Source: Agapanthus africanus
Lineage: Eukaryota; Streptophyta; Magnoliopsida; Asparagales; Amaryllidaceae
DNA: 64,000 nucleotides
Reading direction: 5' to 3'
NCBI GenBank assembly: GCA_030015575.1
Contig: JASDDO010000001.1
Coordinates: 323,735,595 to 323,799,594 of the forward strand
The first letter of the stretch is position 1, and each line of letters starts with the position of its first letter. Both the position numbers and the translations under genes were made by a program. Shown here in pieces: positions 1 through 10,117 of this stretch. The notes beneath the pieces are model-generated. The model saw nothing but the letters and a program-made list of their open reading frames with translations. It was not told where the DNA came from and did no database searches.

Positions 1-1055
1 CCGTATGGATATATGGCAGGGTTCGATCAGATACGTGCGGTATTGCACGGATCAGGATCGAACGGATTATACTAGCCGGCTTTGGTTTAAGCCGGTACTA
101 GTTTAGTACAGTGTAGTTTTTGTCTCATTGCATTTGTATCCGGACGGAATACAGATGCGGGTGTGTATGCACAGTATCGGGGTTTTCCTGTAATTTATTA
201 CGGGACCAGTTTTCTGGAGTTGCCAGTTTGCATTCCGTTCCGGCCGGTTTTCCTTTGTTCTTTCCCGGCCGGACTTTTCCGATGGAGGGGGTTATTTGCA
301 GTTTTGCAAATAACTCTTTGTGGAGGGTTTTATTGCATATATATTGATTATGATAGCTTTCATATCTTTCCTCCATGCTTGCTTTTATGTGATATGAAAG
401 GTTATGGGTTGAATAGTGTGAAGCATGGTTGATGTTGATTTGGTCTTTGGATATGGTCACCCTCTTCTTTTCTCCTACCATCACCTCCCTCTTGTTATTG
501 TCTTTGCCTCTTCCACCATTTCATTAGAGTTTGGCCGGCCACTATTTTAGGTAGAGAGAAAAAGAGAGGGTTAATTTGGGATGAGGAATTCATATGCATC
601 TCATTCTTCTTGCTACAAAATTTCTCACATCACTCCAAAGTTCATTCCTTCCATTCCTCCATCTATGGCAACCAACCCCAAAGTGAGACATACACTCTAC
701 ACCACTTCCTACAGCATATCTTGAGCATGTCGAGTTGCCGGCTTCATGCTCGAGTTGCCTCGGTATTGAGGCGGGAGCCCGTAAAAGACGAAGGCGATGT
801 GGTGCCCTTTCCGGCGAGGAGGCGACGATATGGAGACTACACTTTCCGCGGGAGATCGGGACGATGGCGAGAAGACCGGAGGACTCGGATCACTCGGTAT
901 ACTTCTTTTCCCATCTCTTGTTAGCTAGCGTAGGTTAATGGTTAACGATCCGGGTTTTCTTTGTCCGCGGTAGCGCCGGTTTCCGAGTAAGGAAAATTTT
1001 TGATTCCGCAATTTGGCCTCGAGTAAGACGGCCGGGGCGCTGCCGTGGCGCAACA
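1..1055 (+). repeat. E1 5' LTR (3' part)
   Basis: Matches 7935-8986 of the 3' LTR with only scattered single-base and short indel differences, for example near 93, 241 and 571. It ends CAACA directly against the primer binding site. A hairpin at 71-102 (ACTAG...GGCTT-TGGTTT-AAGCC...CTAGT) recurs in the LTRs of E3, E4 and E6. Small ORFs on either strand here are not genes. Confidence 0.93.
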
Positions 1056-1068
1056 TGGTATCAGAGCC
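1056..1068 (+). other. E1 primer binding site (initiator tRNA-Met)
   Basis: TGGTATCAGAGCC lies immediately after the LTR end. It is complementary to the 3' end of plant initiator tRNA-Met, the usual primer for minus-strand synthesis in plant copia elements. Confidence 0.93.
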
Positions 1069-1269
1069 ACGCCATTAACCTTACCTAGCTTGTTCTAATG
1101 TGTTTTGCATTTCCGATCGACCGAAATCCCAAAAAACACATTTTCCTTTGCATCAGTTTTCTGTTGGAATTTTTTGGTGTCAGAAAATTTTTCAGATTGT
1201 TGAAAACTACTGTACAAGACATTATAAGACTATTGTAAAATTTCGACATTGTCAGTCGTACAGTGGAGC

Positions 1270-1310
1270 GCGGAAGGGCGGCCAAATCCACCTTCGGGCC
1301 GCGCTTCCGC
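1270..1310 (+). other. E1 GC-rich leader hairpin
   Basis: GCGGAAG (1270-1276) pairs with CTTCCGC (1304-1310), with a further GGCC/GGCC pairing inside. It lies about 200 nt after the primer binding site, the same place as equivalent hairpins in the other six elements. Confidence 0.6.
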
Positions 1311-2852
1311 CGCGGTCTCCTGTGCTCAACTTGTCAAAATTTTACGGTGGGCTTTTGGGCTTATTTTGTGGGTTTTGGGATATTAATTTTGGGCCCAGGT
1401 TTTCTGTAACTGCTACAGTATTGGTTGGGGGCCCACTAGTTAATTCTTGGTCAATCGGAAAATTTTAAACACATTATTTCACAGTATTTACATTATATCT
1501 GCGACCGTGAATGTCACTCGATCGGTAAATCCGGTCTAACTGCTATAGCCCGGTTAGACGGATTTGCGAACGTGACTTTCACGTTGATGTTCTATGTTTA
1601 TGCTGTGATGTTGCGGATCGGTCGTGGGGATAGCCTGGATGCAATGCTAGTACAGTTTTGTTGTATTATGTATATTTGATATTGCGGGGCGAGCGTCCGA
1701 CATGTGGACTGCCGTCACTGCCTGTTTGTATTATTCTTTTGGGGCACGACCTGGTTGCGGTCGATGTACCCGGTGTATGTATATTTTACTTTCTGTACTA
1801 GGGTTACCCCGCGGAGGGGTGCACGGATAGCCGGGTTCTAGAAGGCAACGGGCCCGCATCTCAGGGCATTGAGACGGAGGGGGCTTCAGTCCAGGATTGG
1901 CGGGCTATTCGCCGCACTCGTAGGGGGTACAGGTTGACCCAGGAGGGGTGCCCAAGTTACCGGATTCCGTGAAGTGCTGGGTGGTCCATTCACGGTACTG
2001 AAGGGGGCTGCCTCGCTTCAGGTTTTAGCGGGTGACTTGCCGCGCCCGTAGGGGTCTAGGATTTCATTGCACAGGCTATCCACACGACCAGGGGAACGTC
2101 GGGTTTCAGCAGCGGCTCTGTGAAACCCGGGGTTTCCAGATATCTGTATTGTTCTCTGATGCTGTACATTTCTGTGATGTTGCATTTTATTCACGCCTTG
2201 AGCGAAATACTATATATTGGTATATATATTAGTAGATGTTGTATATGTTTTTCATCCGCGCTAGTCCAGTCCCCGCTCTGCCGTTAGTTAGCTAACCTAA
2301 CGGGTGATGACGGGACCCAGTGGCAAATGCGGATGGCATATACGTACGTCAGTATATTTTCGTTCTTTGTGGTGTGATCATTTGATGGGACTGCATTGAT
2401 TCGGATCAATGCAAGATAAACAAACCTATTCTGATGTTGTTGGAACGCTTTTTCAAAAAGCTGTTATTGCAAGGACGTTCACTTTTGTTTTGCATCGTGG
2501 TATTCATTTGGAATATCCTGCTCCTCAGTCGACGAGGCAAGGGCCGAGATCCCTTCACCGGGAGTGACCCCTTGGACAGAATTTTGCGTCAGGGCATTAA
2601 CTTCACTATAGCCGATTACTTTTGCTTTGCATCGTGGTATTCAGTTGGAATATCCTGCACCTCATTCTACGGGGAAAGAGCCGAGATCCCTTCACCGGGA
2701 GTGACCTCTTTAGCAAAGGCTTTCGTCACTATATTTTTATAAAAAAGTTATGCAGTTCCTTCAACGATATCAAGTTCATTACGTTAAAGGTTTTCGCCAG
2801 AAACCATTTGTAGCCCTCCGTCATTTCGGATTAGTATTGCATAGTATTCGCG

Positions 2853-3072
2853 CTACGTTTGTCGTTGCTATTCGCCGAGGCGTAGTGTGCGGTAGCTCTG
2901 TAATGCTTTCTGTCGCATGGATATGTGGATTGGTCAGGACAGTCGTGCGACTTTGTTGATTATTCGTCAAGGGTCGTGCGGGTGGGTTTAACGCAATCAA
3001 GATAATGACGGGTTGAACTTGACTAGGAACTTTTGATTTGTTGATTATTCGTCAAGGTCACTTGGGTCCTAG
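2853..3072 (+). other. E1 three-hairpin array, apical loop TATTC
   Basis: H1 2853-2885 has arms CTACG/CGTAG. H2 2944-2980 has arms CGTGCGAC/GTCGTGCG with G-U pairs. H3 3023-3072 has arms CTAGGA/TCCTAG plus TGA/TCA. H2 and H3 carry GTTGATTATTCGTCAAGG at the tip; H1 carries a diverged form that still contains TATTC. Compare the arrays of the other elements. Confidence 0.65.
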
Positions 3073-3383
3073 GGGTAAAAAAAAAAAAAAAAAAAAATCA
3101 CATCGGGAGTTTCAAAAGAACTGAAACTTGCCAAGCATGCGCATACCTTCTGGAGTATGGTGACTTGAGTGGATTCCGTCAAGTTATCATGCGATGATAG
3201 TTGGATCCCGATTTCCACTGATGAGTTGGTTTACTCCTCGGGTGATCCCCGACTAATTCTTCTTTCAGGTTTGGAGGAGAATTTGAGATACAGTGGGAGG
3301 TTTCCAGATTAGATAAAGTGATAACCATTCTGATCTAGGTTAGAGTGCACGCTGAGTGTTTCTTTTCTCTCTCTCTTTGGCAG

Positions 3384-6300
3384 CGACCATTGACCCGACC
3401 CTGGACTATGACTCAGTGACCAAGTTGACCGAACCTTCTTAACACTGGCTTTTGGATTGTCAGAGTTGCAGACCTCATTGCCACTCCTACTTTTACCCTT
3501 TTCTCCAGGACACCCCGTATTACTACGAACGTCCACTTCCATTGGACAAAACCATCGTATGGTTATATACGAACTCGAAGGACTTCGAGGATGGTTTCTG
3601 GTTCTGGAGAAAACGGATAGGATTATTCAGTTGTCTTTTCTTTTCACCTTCTCTCAGGTTGCGAGTACTCCTTGGTTTAGGAGTAGTACACCTATTACGC
3701 AAATTGGATAGTCTTCTTCCAAACCATAGGCTGGTGCCGACCGGTAGGGAATGAAGAAAACCAGTTAGCCTAAAACGGTGTACAGAAGGTATTAAGTTCA
3801 GACAAAGCAAGGGATTAGTAAGAGGGCAAAGTAAATTGCGACTGATATTCACGACCAAACCAAGTATTTCTTCGCCAATCCTAAATCACCTTTGTATTTC
3901 TCCAGGACACTCCGTATCACTACGAAGATCCACAGTTTATTGGATACTCCATCGTATGGTTATATACGAACTCGAAAGGAACTAGTTCCAGTTCGGGGAT
4001 GGATTCTGGTTCAGGAGAAATAGGAATAAAGTACATTCAGGTGTCTTTTATCCTCACCTTCTCTCGCGTTGCGAGTACTCCTAGGATTAGGACAGTACAC
4101 CCTTTATGCTTTTTGGATAGTCTTCTTCCAAACCATAGGCTGGTGCCGAACGGTAGGGAAGGAAGAAAACCATTTGGCTTAAAGGGGTGTACAGAAGGTA
4201 ATGACTAAAGACATATAAAGGGATTTGGAGAGGTGGCAAAGAATTATACGGTTACAGTTGTGAATCTGGATAATGGAAGAGGCATTACTAGGAATACCAG
4301 GATACCCCAACGAAACATTTCAATGTTTCAGCTTCACTGTGTAATGTTAAAAGAAAACTGATTTCCCGATTAGATACTTACTCCAGGGCATGTATTTACC
4401 AGGTATGATTCTCACATCTGTATGGTTTTACAGATGATGAGTGGGAGTAAGTTATTGGGAATTGGGTGATCATCCTCATTATATCGGGATTCGTTGTAAT
4501 CGGTGATATTTGAGGAGATCACCTGGGCTGTTTGCCGGTCGGCAAATATTTGGTTTTGAATATCCGCTGTTGTGCACCAATTTCAAATTGATATATCTGT
4601 ACGTCTATTTTCATAGAGTGAGATATACCTTTTGATATTATGTCGATGACATTTACCTATATCAGTGGATGGTTAGGTAAGGAGTATTGAACAGCGGTGT
4701 AATTCTTCTTAACCATAAGTACAGTTTTCAACCTACGACACACAGTGAAAGAGTTGTTAGACTCAGCGGACTTATACAGAGTATTGTATGTTGTCCAGTG
4801 TCCATTAGGACAGAGGGGTTGGTCCTCATACTATATTCTGTTTACTTTTAACTTCTCTAGTTCATAGACATGTGTTTCGTAGGAACACATGGTCTAAGTT
4901 TTGAGGAGTTATAGGTATTTGAATAGAGTAGAGAACCAGGTGTAGCAAGTATCGGGATTCTTCAAAGTGATCGAAGATGTAGATACTTGTGTATGGTATT
5001 CAGTTGATAGTGATGATAAAGAGAACTTGCTTCTCTTTCAGGTTACTCATAATTGGAAGCATTCCTAAGTTGAGTAACGCTGATCGGCCTCCTTCCATTT
5101 AGTTAACATGCACTGGAGACAGCTGCATAATTTGAATCTGGTTCAATTAAATCAGTGCCTCTGGTTCTATATTGGATATAGAACAGTTCATATCTTAACG
5201 ATGTTAAGGTACGGGGAGTTGTCCGGCTTATGCTTAAAACCAGACACTGGACAACTCAAGGCACGTTTCTGTAATGGCTGTTTTGTGGGTTGACCCAGGC
5301 TATGACGAGGGTTGATTTTCTACCATCTGGATGAACAATAGCAATATTGTTCTAGACTCGCCACAGTTTTTATTAAAAATGGATTTTTTCAGAAAACAGT
5401 AGTGGGAGTATGGTAGAACTGGAAGTGATTCCAGAACCGCAAACGATTACTGAAGTTTTAATAAGGAACCTAAAGATTCAATCTGGATTGACATTCCATT
5501 GGCCACTCCGCAGATACGGTGGGTAACTTCAGGCACCCGAGAGGTACTCCGGTAGCCTCAAGGACGGTGACAGGGAAGTTCTTGTTTACCCACACTTGCC
5601 ATTGCTGATTGTTCCAGGCTGCGAGACCCGGCAGGAGAATGAGTATAGCGTCGTTCTAAACTAGCTTTGGAAGTGCACGTCTATATGACTCTGCCAGAGG
5701 GTTGTCGTAGTCAGAGGGAGCAGCGGAAGCATTGGTGGACATCAGGCTTATGTCTATTTATAGACTAAAGCAGATGTAGCGGAGATAGATCATCTATTTC
5801 TGATGTGACAGTCATAGGTTTGACGTCATCAGAATAGGGGATGGATCTGTTGAGAAGGTAGTAGGAAGTGATATTCCTATACTACGATCGGTTATACTTT
5901 GGTCGTCACACAGTGGTTTCTCCACAAGGGACTTGGACATTATATCAGACATACTGGTTACTAGACCTATGGTTTTAGATCTAGATTTGGGTGTTTTCCC
6001 AATCAGGGTACCTTGACAGCATTCTATGAGTATTTAGAATGGACGACTCCTGGCACGGTAGTATACCTGCAGGTAATGGAGTCACCCTCTCTAAAGGTGT
6101 CTTACAGACTAAAGGGGAGAGGATGTGCATGATTGACAGATCACTTGCTTAGGCAATTGAGTCAATCATGATATGTCAAGTATCACACCAGATGCTGTTC
6201 TTGCACTAGATGCAATAAGTTGATATTGATCCAATCCTGGAAAAACAGTCGGAAGCAGTTTTAGAACATAAGTGAATGTTCTAGGAATATGATAACGGCT

Positions 6301-6752
6301 GCCTCCTTTAGGAGACGGTTATCACTCCAGGCTTCCAAGGTGACATGGACGACAAGGAGGTTGTCAGAGTTATAGTTCTCCCTCTGACGAGGGGCAGTAT
6401 TTTGGACAGGTGGTCCAAGGCAATACTGAGGGAGGCATGGCGCGGGATACTGATTAGTTTCAGTTGACGATACAGTCTAAGATGTTTGGATTTGGAGTTC
6501 ATTTATGAGCTAGGTCCCATCAGACATCCGGGCATTCTAAGACAGGTATTGCTCATTTCGGAGATGGTTTTCCTCCGCGAACTTGAGATATAGAGAGACA
6601 TAGAAAGAAACATCACAGCGGATCCACTCACTGAGGCTATTCCTCGAAACGCAATAGTTTCGCAAACGAGCTTTGTGAGACTGACTAGTAGAGGAGTTGG
6701 GTGTTCGGTATCACACGGGCTGTGAGTATGCGACATCGCAATAATTAGCCTT
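3384..6752 (+). pseudogene. E1 gag-pol remnant, heavily decayed
   Basis: No continuous frame, but the order of copia pol is still recognisable by comparison with E4. Around 5430-5560 is the integrase/RT linker (remnants of a Glu-Pro-rich stretch, then Pro-Leu-Arg before a Pro-Glu-Arg-Tyr-like stretch). Around 5720-5770 is a relic of the RT segment TYR-GLY-LEU-LYS-GLN. Around 6610-6650 is the C-terminal RNase H relic Thr-Ala-Asp-Pro. About 3500-4250 is filled by a duplicated block that matches none of the other elements' coding regions. Stops and frameshifts occur throughout. It cannot encode working proteins. Confidence 0.7.
3501..4245 (+). repeat. Imperfect tandem duplication, period 397 bp, in E1
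   Basis: The block starting TTCTCCAGGACACCCCGTAT at 3501 recurs from 3898 with substitutions and small indels. Shared landmarks include the stretch around ATCGTATGGTTATATACGAA and the one around CTTCTTCCAAACCATAGGCT. I do not recognise its origin. Neither copy keeps an open frame across the whole unit. Confidence 0.8.
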
Positions 6753-6769
6753 GAGTGCAAGTTGGAGAT
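6753..6769 (+). other. E1 polypurine tract
   Basis: A purine-rich stretch (GAGTGCAAGTTGGAGAT) abuts the 3' LTR. E2, E3, E5 and E6 have GTGCAAGTGGGAGAT in the same place. It primes plus-strand synthesis. Confidence 0.8.
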
Positions 6770-8986
6770 TGTTGGAGATAGTGCCCTCAGAGTCAATTAT
6801 TGGATCACAGGCACGTGATTGCAATGGTTGAGGGAGGATCTATCCCGGTAGGACAGTCTTACTCGAGATGATAGTATGCTATCTGGTTTATCTTTATCAT
6901 CGTGTACTGCTTTAGGTGACCTGACATGTCGCTATTACACGTTGATAGAGCCCCTAGGATTCTTGCTTGACGACCAGCAGTATGATGGCGATCATATACG
7001 TGGGAGCTGGGGTCTATAAGCACATCCTTAAACGGTCCCTAGTCGTGGGAGTTTCGAGACTGGGCATCGATACTCCATTAGTAGACTAGTGTATACAGTC
7101 GAGACCCCGACGAGGGGCGGTGGCCGGTCTCACAAGCCACTGGTGTCAGTTGGTTTACCTAAGATGTATACAGGTGCTCATTGGGTATGAGTACACCGGA
7201 CAGGACTCGCCGGGAACCTGCTAGTTGGGCTTATACCTGACGTCAGATAGCAGTTCCCAGGTGACATGTGTACAGGTTAGTTCATCGACCTGAGGATCGT
7301 CATTTGTCTCGTGTGAGTTCCCACTATGCTTTGATTACTACCCTACCACGGCTCAAAGGAGTCGTGCAAACAGGTTTTAGTTGGGTACAGTCCCGAGCCA
7401 CATGGAGGCAGTGAGCGGATCTTCAGGGGTTCGTCTCTCCCGGTATTGGGGGTGAGGTCGCGCTGTGTCTAGGAGAGCCATTACGCAAAGCCCTCGGCCG
7501 AGACAGGAGATTTACTGGTAGGTATTCCAGTAGTATCTCAGGGCGTTCTGGGCTACACTCCGACACGACTTGTACCGCTTTTGGGGGTCTGACTTTTACC
7601 AACCCCCTAGGCCCGCCATGCGATGCTCATAGACGAACGGACCGGACTGTAACGGATATTGTCACTGACAGGCTCAGATGGGTGTCGGGGTGAGCTTCCT
7701 CATCGACGTCCCTTTTGGTCAATAGCTGGTGGCCCGTCACGTATTGGCTTATACCTCTGACGTGCCAGTGGTTAAATCCACAGCCATAGTATTGACGAGT
7801 CTTTAGAGTCCACCACACTTTCAGTTACTCAGCTTTCGGGCGAAACGCTGTAGAGGCCGTATGGAGATATGGCAGGGTCCGATCAGATACGTGCGGTATT
7901 GCATGGATCAGGATCGACAGTTTTGTACTAGTGGCCGTATGGATATATGGCAGGGTTCGATCAGATACGTGCGGTATTGCACGGATCAGGATCGAACGGA
8001 TTATACTAGCCGGCTTTGGTTTAAGCCAGGTACTAGTTTAGTACAGTGTAGTTTTTGTCTCATTGCATTTGTATCCGGACGGAATACAGATGCGGGTGTG
8101 TATGCACAGTATCGGGGTTTTCCTGTAATTTATTACGGGACCAGTTTTCTGGAGTTGCCAGTTTGCATTCCGTTCCGCCGGTTTTCCTTTGTTCTTTCCC
8201 GGCCGGACTTTTCCGATGGAGGGGGTTATTTGCAGTTTTGCAAATAACTCTTTGTGGAGGGTTTTATTGCATATATATTGATTATGATAGCTTTCATATC
8301 TTTCCTCCATGCTTGCTTTTATGTGATATGAAAGGTTATGGGTTGAATAGTGTGAAGCATGGTTGATGTTGATTTGGTCTTTGGATATGGTCACCCTCTT
8401 CTTTTCTCCTACCATCACCTCCCTCTTGTTATTGTCTTTGCCTCTTCCACCATTTCATTAGAGTTTGGCCGGCCACTATTTTAGGTAGAGAGAAAAAGGA
8501 GGGTTAATTTGGATGAGGAATTCATATGCATCTCATTCTTCTTGCTACAAAATTTCTCACATCACTCCAAAGTTCATTCCTTCCATTCCTCCATCTATGG
8601 CAACCAACCCAAAGTGAGACATACACTCTACACCACTTCCTACAGCATATCTTGAGCATGTCGAGTTGCCGGCTTCATGCTCGAGTTGCCTCGGTATTGA
8701 GGCGGGAGCCCGTAAAAGACGAAGGCGATGTGGTGCCCTTTCCGGCGAGGAGGCGACGATATGGAGACTACACTTTCCGCGGGAGATCGGGACGATGGCG
8801 AGAAGACCGGAGGACTCGGATCACTCGGTATACTTCTTTTCCCATCTCTTGTTAGCTAGCGTAGGTTAATGGTTAACGATCCGGGTTTTCTTTGTCCGCG
8901 GTAGCGCCGGTTTCCGAGTAAGGAAAATTTTTGATTCCGCAATTTGGCCTCGAGTAAGACGGCCGGGGCGCTGCCGTGGCGCAACA
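6770..8986 (+). repeat. E1 3' LTR (complete, 2217 bp)
   Basis: Runs from TGTTGG to CAACA. Its U3 shares short blocks with the LTRs of all other elements here (around GATAGTATGCTATCTGGTTT and GTCCCTAGTCGTGGG), so the families are related. It contains a 77 bp tandem repeat (7858-8011) and the conserved ACTAG/CTAGT hairpin (8005-8037). Confidence 0.92.
7858..8011 (+). repeat. 77 bp tandem repeat inside E1 LTR
   Basis: Two adjacent copies begin CCGTATGGAGATATGGCAGG (7858) and CCGTATGGATATATGGCAGG (7935). Each ends in a CGTGC...GCA hairpin-forming segment and a GATCAGGATCGA block. The window starts exactly at the second unit in the 5' LTR, so I cannot tell whether that LTR has both. Confidence 0.8.
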
Positions 8987-10102
8987 AATATGGTATCACA
9001 TACACGCATTATTCTCGGTCCCGCACATATGCGCTCCTATTTCGTTTCGCTTGAGCCAGGAAACCTCTGTGTAGGACTCTAAAGACTCGTCAATACGCCG
9101 GCAGCAGATGATGATCATATCAAACACCCACAAGCCGCAAGCGGTCTGCTAAACGTAACGGCCACCCAGGTATTGAGCGATCAGAAGATCGACGAGCAAG
9201 CCCGCTCACACTCCAGTGAATCCAACCAGTAACACTACCGTAGAGTCCGGTCTGATCGTCTGATATGTCGCATATCTCGCCTAGGGGTGGTAAACGTCAG
9301 ACCCCAATAGCTCAATAAGTCGTGTCGATATGAGGTCCTATAACAATTCGAGAAACTACTGATAACACTTACCAGTAAATCTCAGCAACCCTGGCCAGGG
9401 ATTTCCTGTATAGCCAATCGAACACAGCGCAACATCAACTCCCTATACCGGGAGAGACGAATCCCCTCCTATCGCTCATTGCCTCCATGTGACTCGGGAC
9501 TGTACCCAAAAACCACCGTTTTGGACGCCCTCTTGGACGTGGTAAGATGGAAATCAAAGCACAGTGGGAACCATACAAGACTCTATGACGATCTCGGGTC
9601 AACAGACTACTCTGTACCAGTGTCACCAGAGAACTGCCATCTGACGTGAGGTATAATACCATCTGGGAGTTCTCGGCGAGTCCGTCCAGTGTACCCAGTC
9701 TCTACTGAGCACCCGTATATCATCTCTGATGTCAAACACCGATGGATATGGGATCATCCATCGCCCATCTGTATGGGTCGAGAAGGTATACGCTAGTCTA
9801 CTCTGGTGTATCGATGCCCCGTCTCGATATACCCACGACTAGGGACTTTGAAGGATGTACTTATGGACTACCATGTCCCCACTAGTATGATCTGCATCAT
9901 AGTCCAGGTAGTCAAGTACAGATCCTAAGGGCTTTACCAACATGTAACAGAGAGACAATCAGCATACACGTTAAGGTAAAGGGTAACCAGATAGCATACT
10001 ATCATGTCGAGCAAGAAAGTCCTCCCTATATATGTCCCAGCATCCACTACAATATACATCCTATGTACAATAATGGCCTCTAGGGCATACATATAACTAA
10101 CA
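8987..10102 (-). repeat. E2 3' LTR (part)
   Basis: Corresponds to 17150-18272 of the other E2 LTR. It lacks 7 bp (CTCATAT) near 9028, a deletion between short repeats that removes the loop side of a GCGCATAT/ATATGTGC hairpin. A sense-strand 75-codon ORF at 9435-9662 recurs in every LTR of this family, but I do not consider it a gene. Confidence 0.9.
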
Positions 10103-10117
10103 ATCTCCCACTTGCAC
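10103..10117 (-). other. E2 polypurine tract
   Basis: Reads GTGCAAGTGGGAGAT on the minus strand, directly next to the LTR start TGTTAG. Identical in E3, E5 and E6. Confidence 0.9.

Larger units (their letters stand above)
1069..3383 (+). other. E1 untranslated leader with conserved RNA structures
   Basis: No gene. In order it holds: a GC-rich hairpin (1270-1310); a CCGTTAG/CTAACGG hairpin (2281-2303) beside a GC-rich box; two copies of a box reading GATCCCTTCACCGGGAGTGA (about 2548 and 2685); the three-hairpin array (2853-3072); a run of 21 A (3077-3097); and a domain closed by ATCGGGA (3102-3108) and TCCCGAT (3206-3212). It ends in a CT-rich tract and CAG at 3381-3383. The same order of parts recurs in E2-E7. 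Confidence 0.75.
1..8986 (+). mobile_element. E1: Ty1/copia LTR retrotransposon, decayed interior, 5' end cut by window
   Basis: A plus-strand copia element: partial 5' LTR (1-1055), primer binding site (1056), long leader, decayed coding region, polypurine tract and complete 3' LTR (6770-8986). The 3' LTR starts TGTTGG and ends CAACA, obeying the TG...CA rule. The sequence after 8986 continues the LTR of E2: it matches 17150 onward. E1 is therefore nested in E2. The left target duplication is outside the window. The LTRs are almost identical where both are visible, while the interior has no usable frame, so E1 was probably moved by proteins supplied from elsewhere. Confidence 0.9.

Noticed and set aside
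125-484. ORFs on both strands of the E1 LTR (also 8038-8418)
   Set aside because: Overlapping frames on both strands of a non-coding LTR, no domain, and indels between the two LTR copies break the frames.
3077-3097. Run of 21 A as a poly(A) tail of a processed pseudogene or LINE
   Set aside because: It occupies the same place as GGGGCAAAAA in the other leaders and is followed by the conserved ATCGGGA; it is an expanded A run.
9435-9662. A 75-codon sense ORF (MVLYLTSDGSS...) repeated at 17605, 27433, 35595, 56625 and partly 58348
   Set aside because: It lies inside the LTR of one family and recurs because the LTRs are recent copies. No domain is recognised, and one copy is shifted or cut without sign of constraint. 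Codon-level selection would need testing before calling it a gene.
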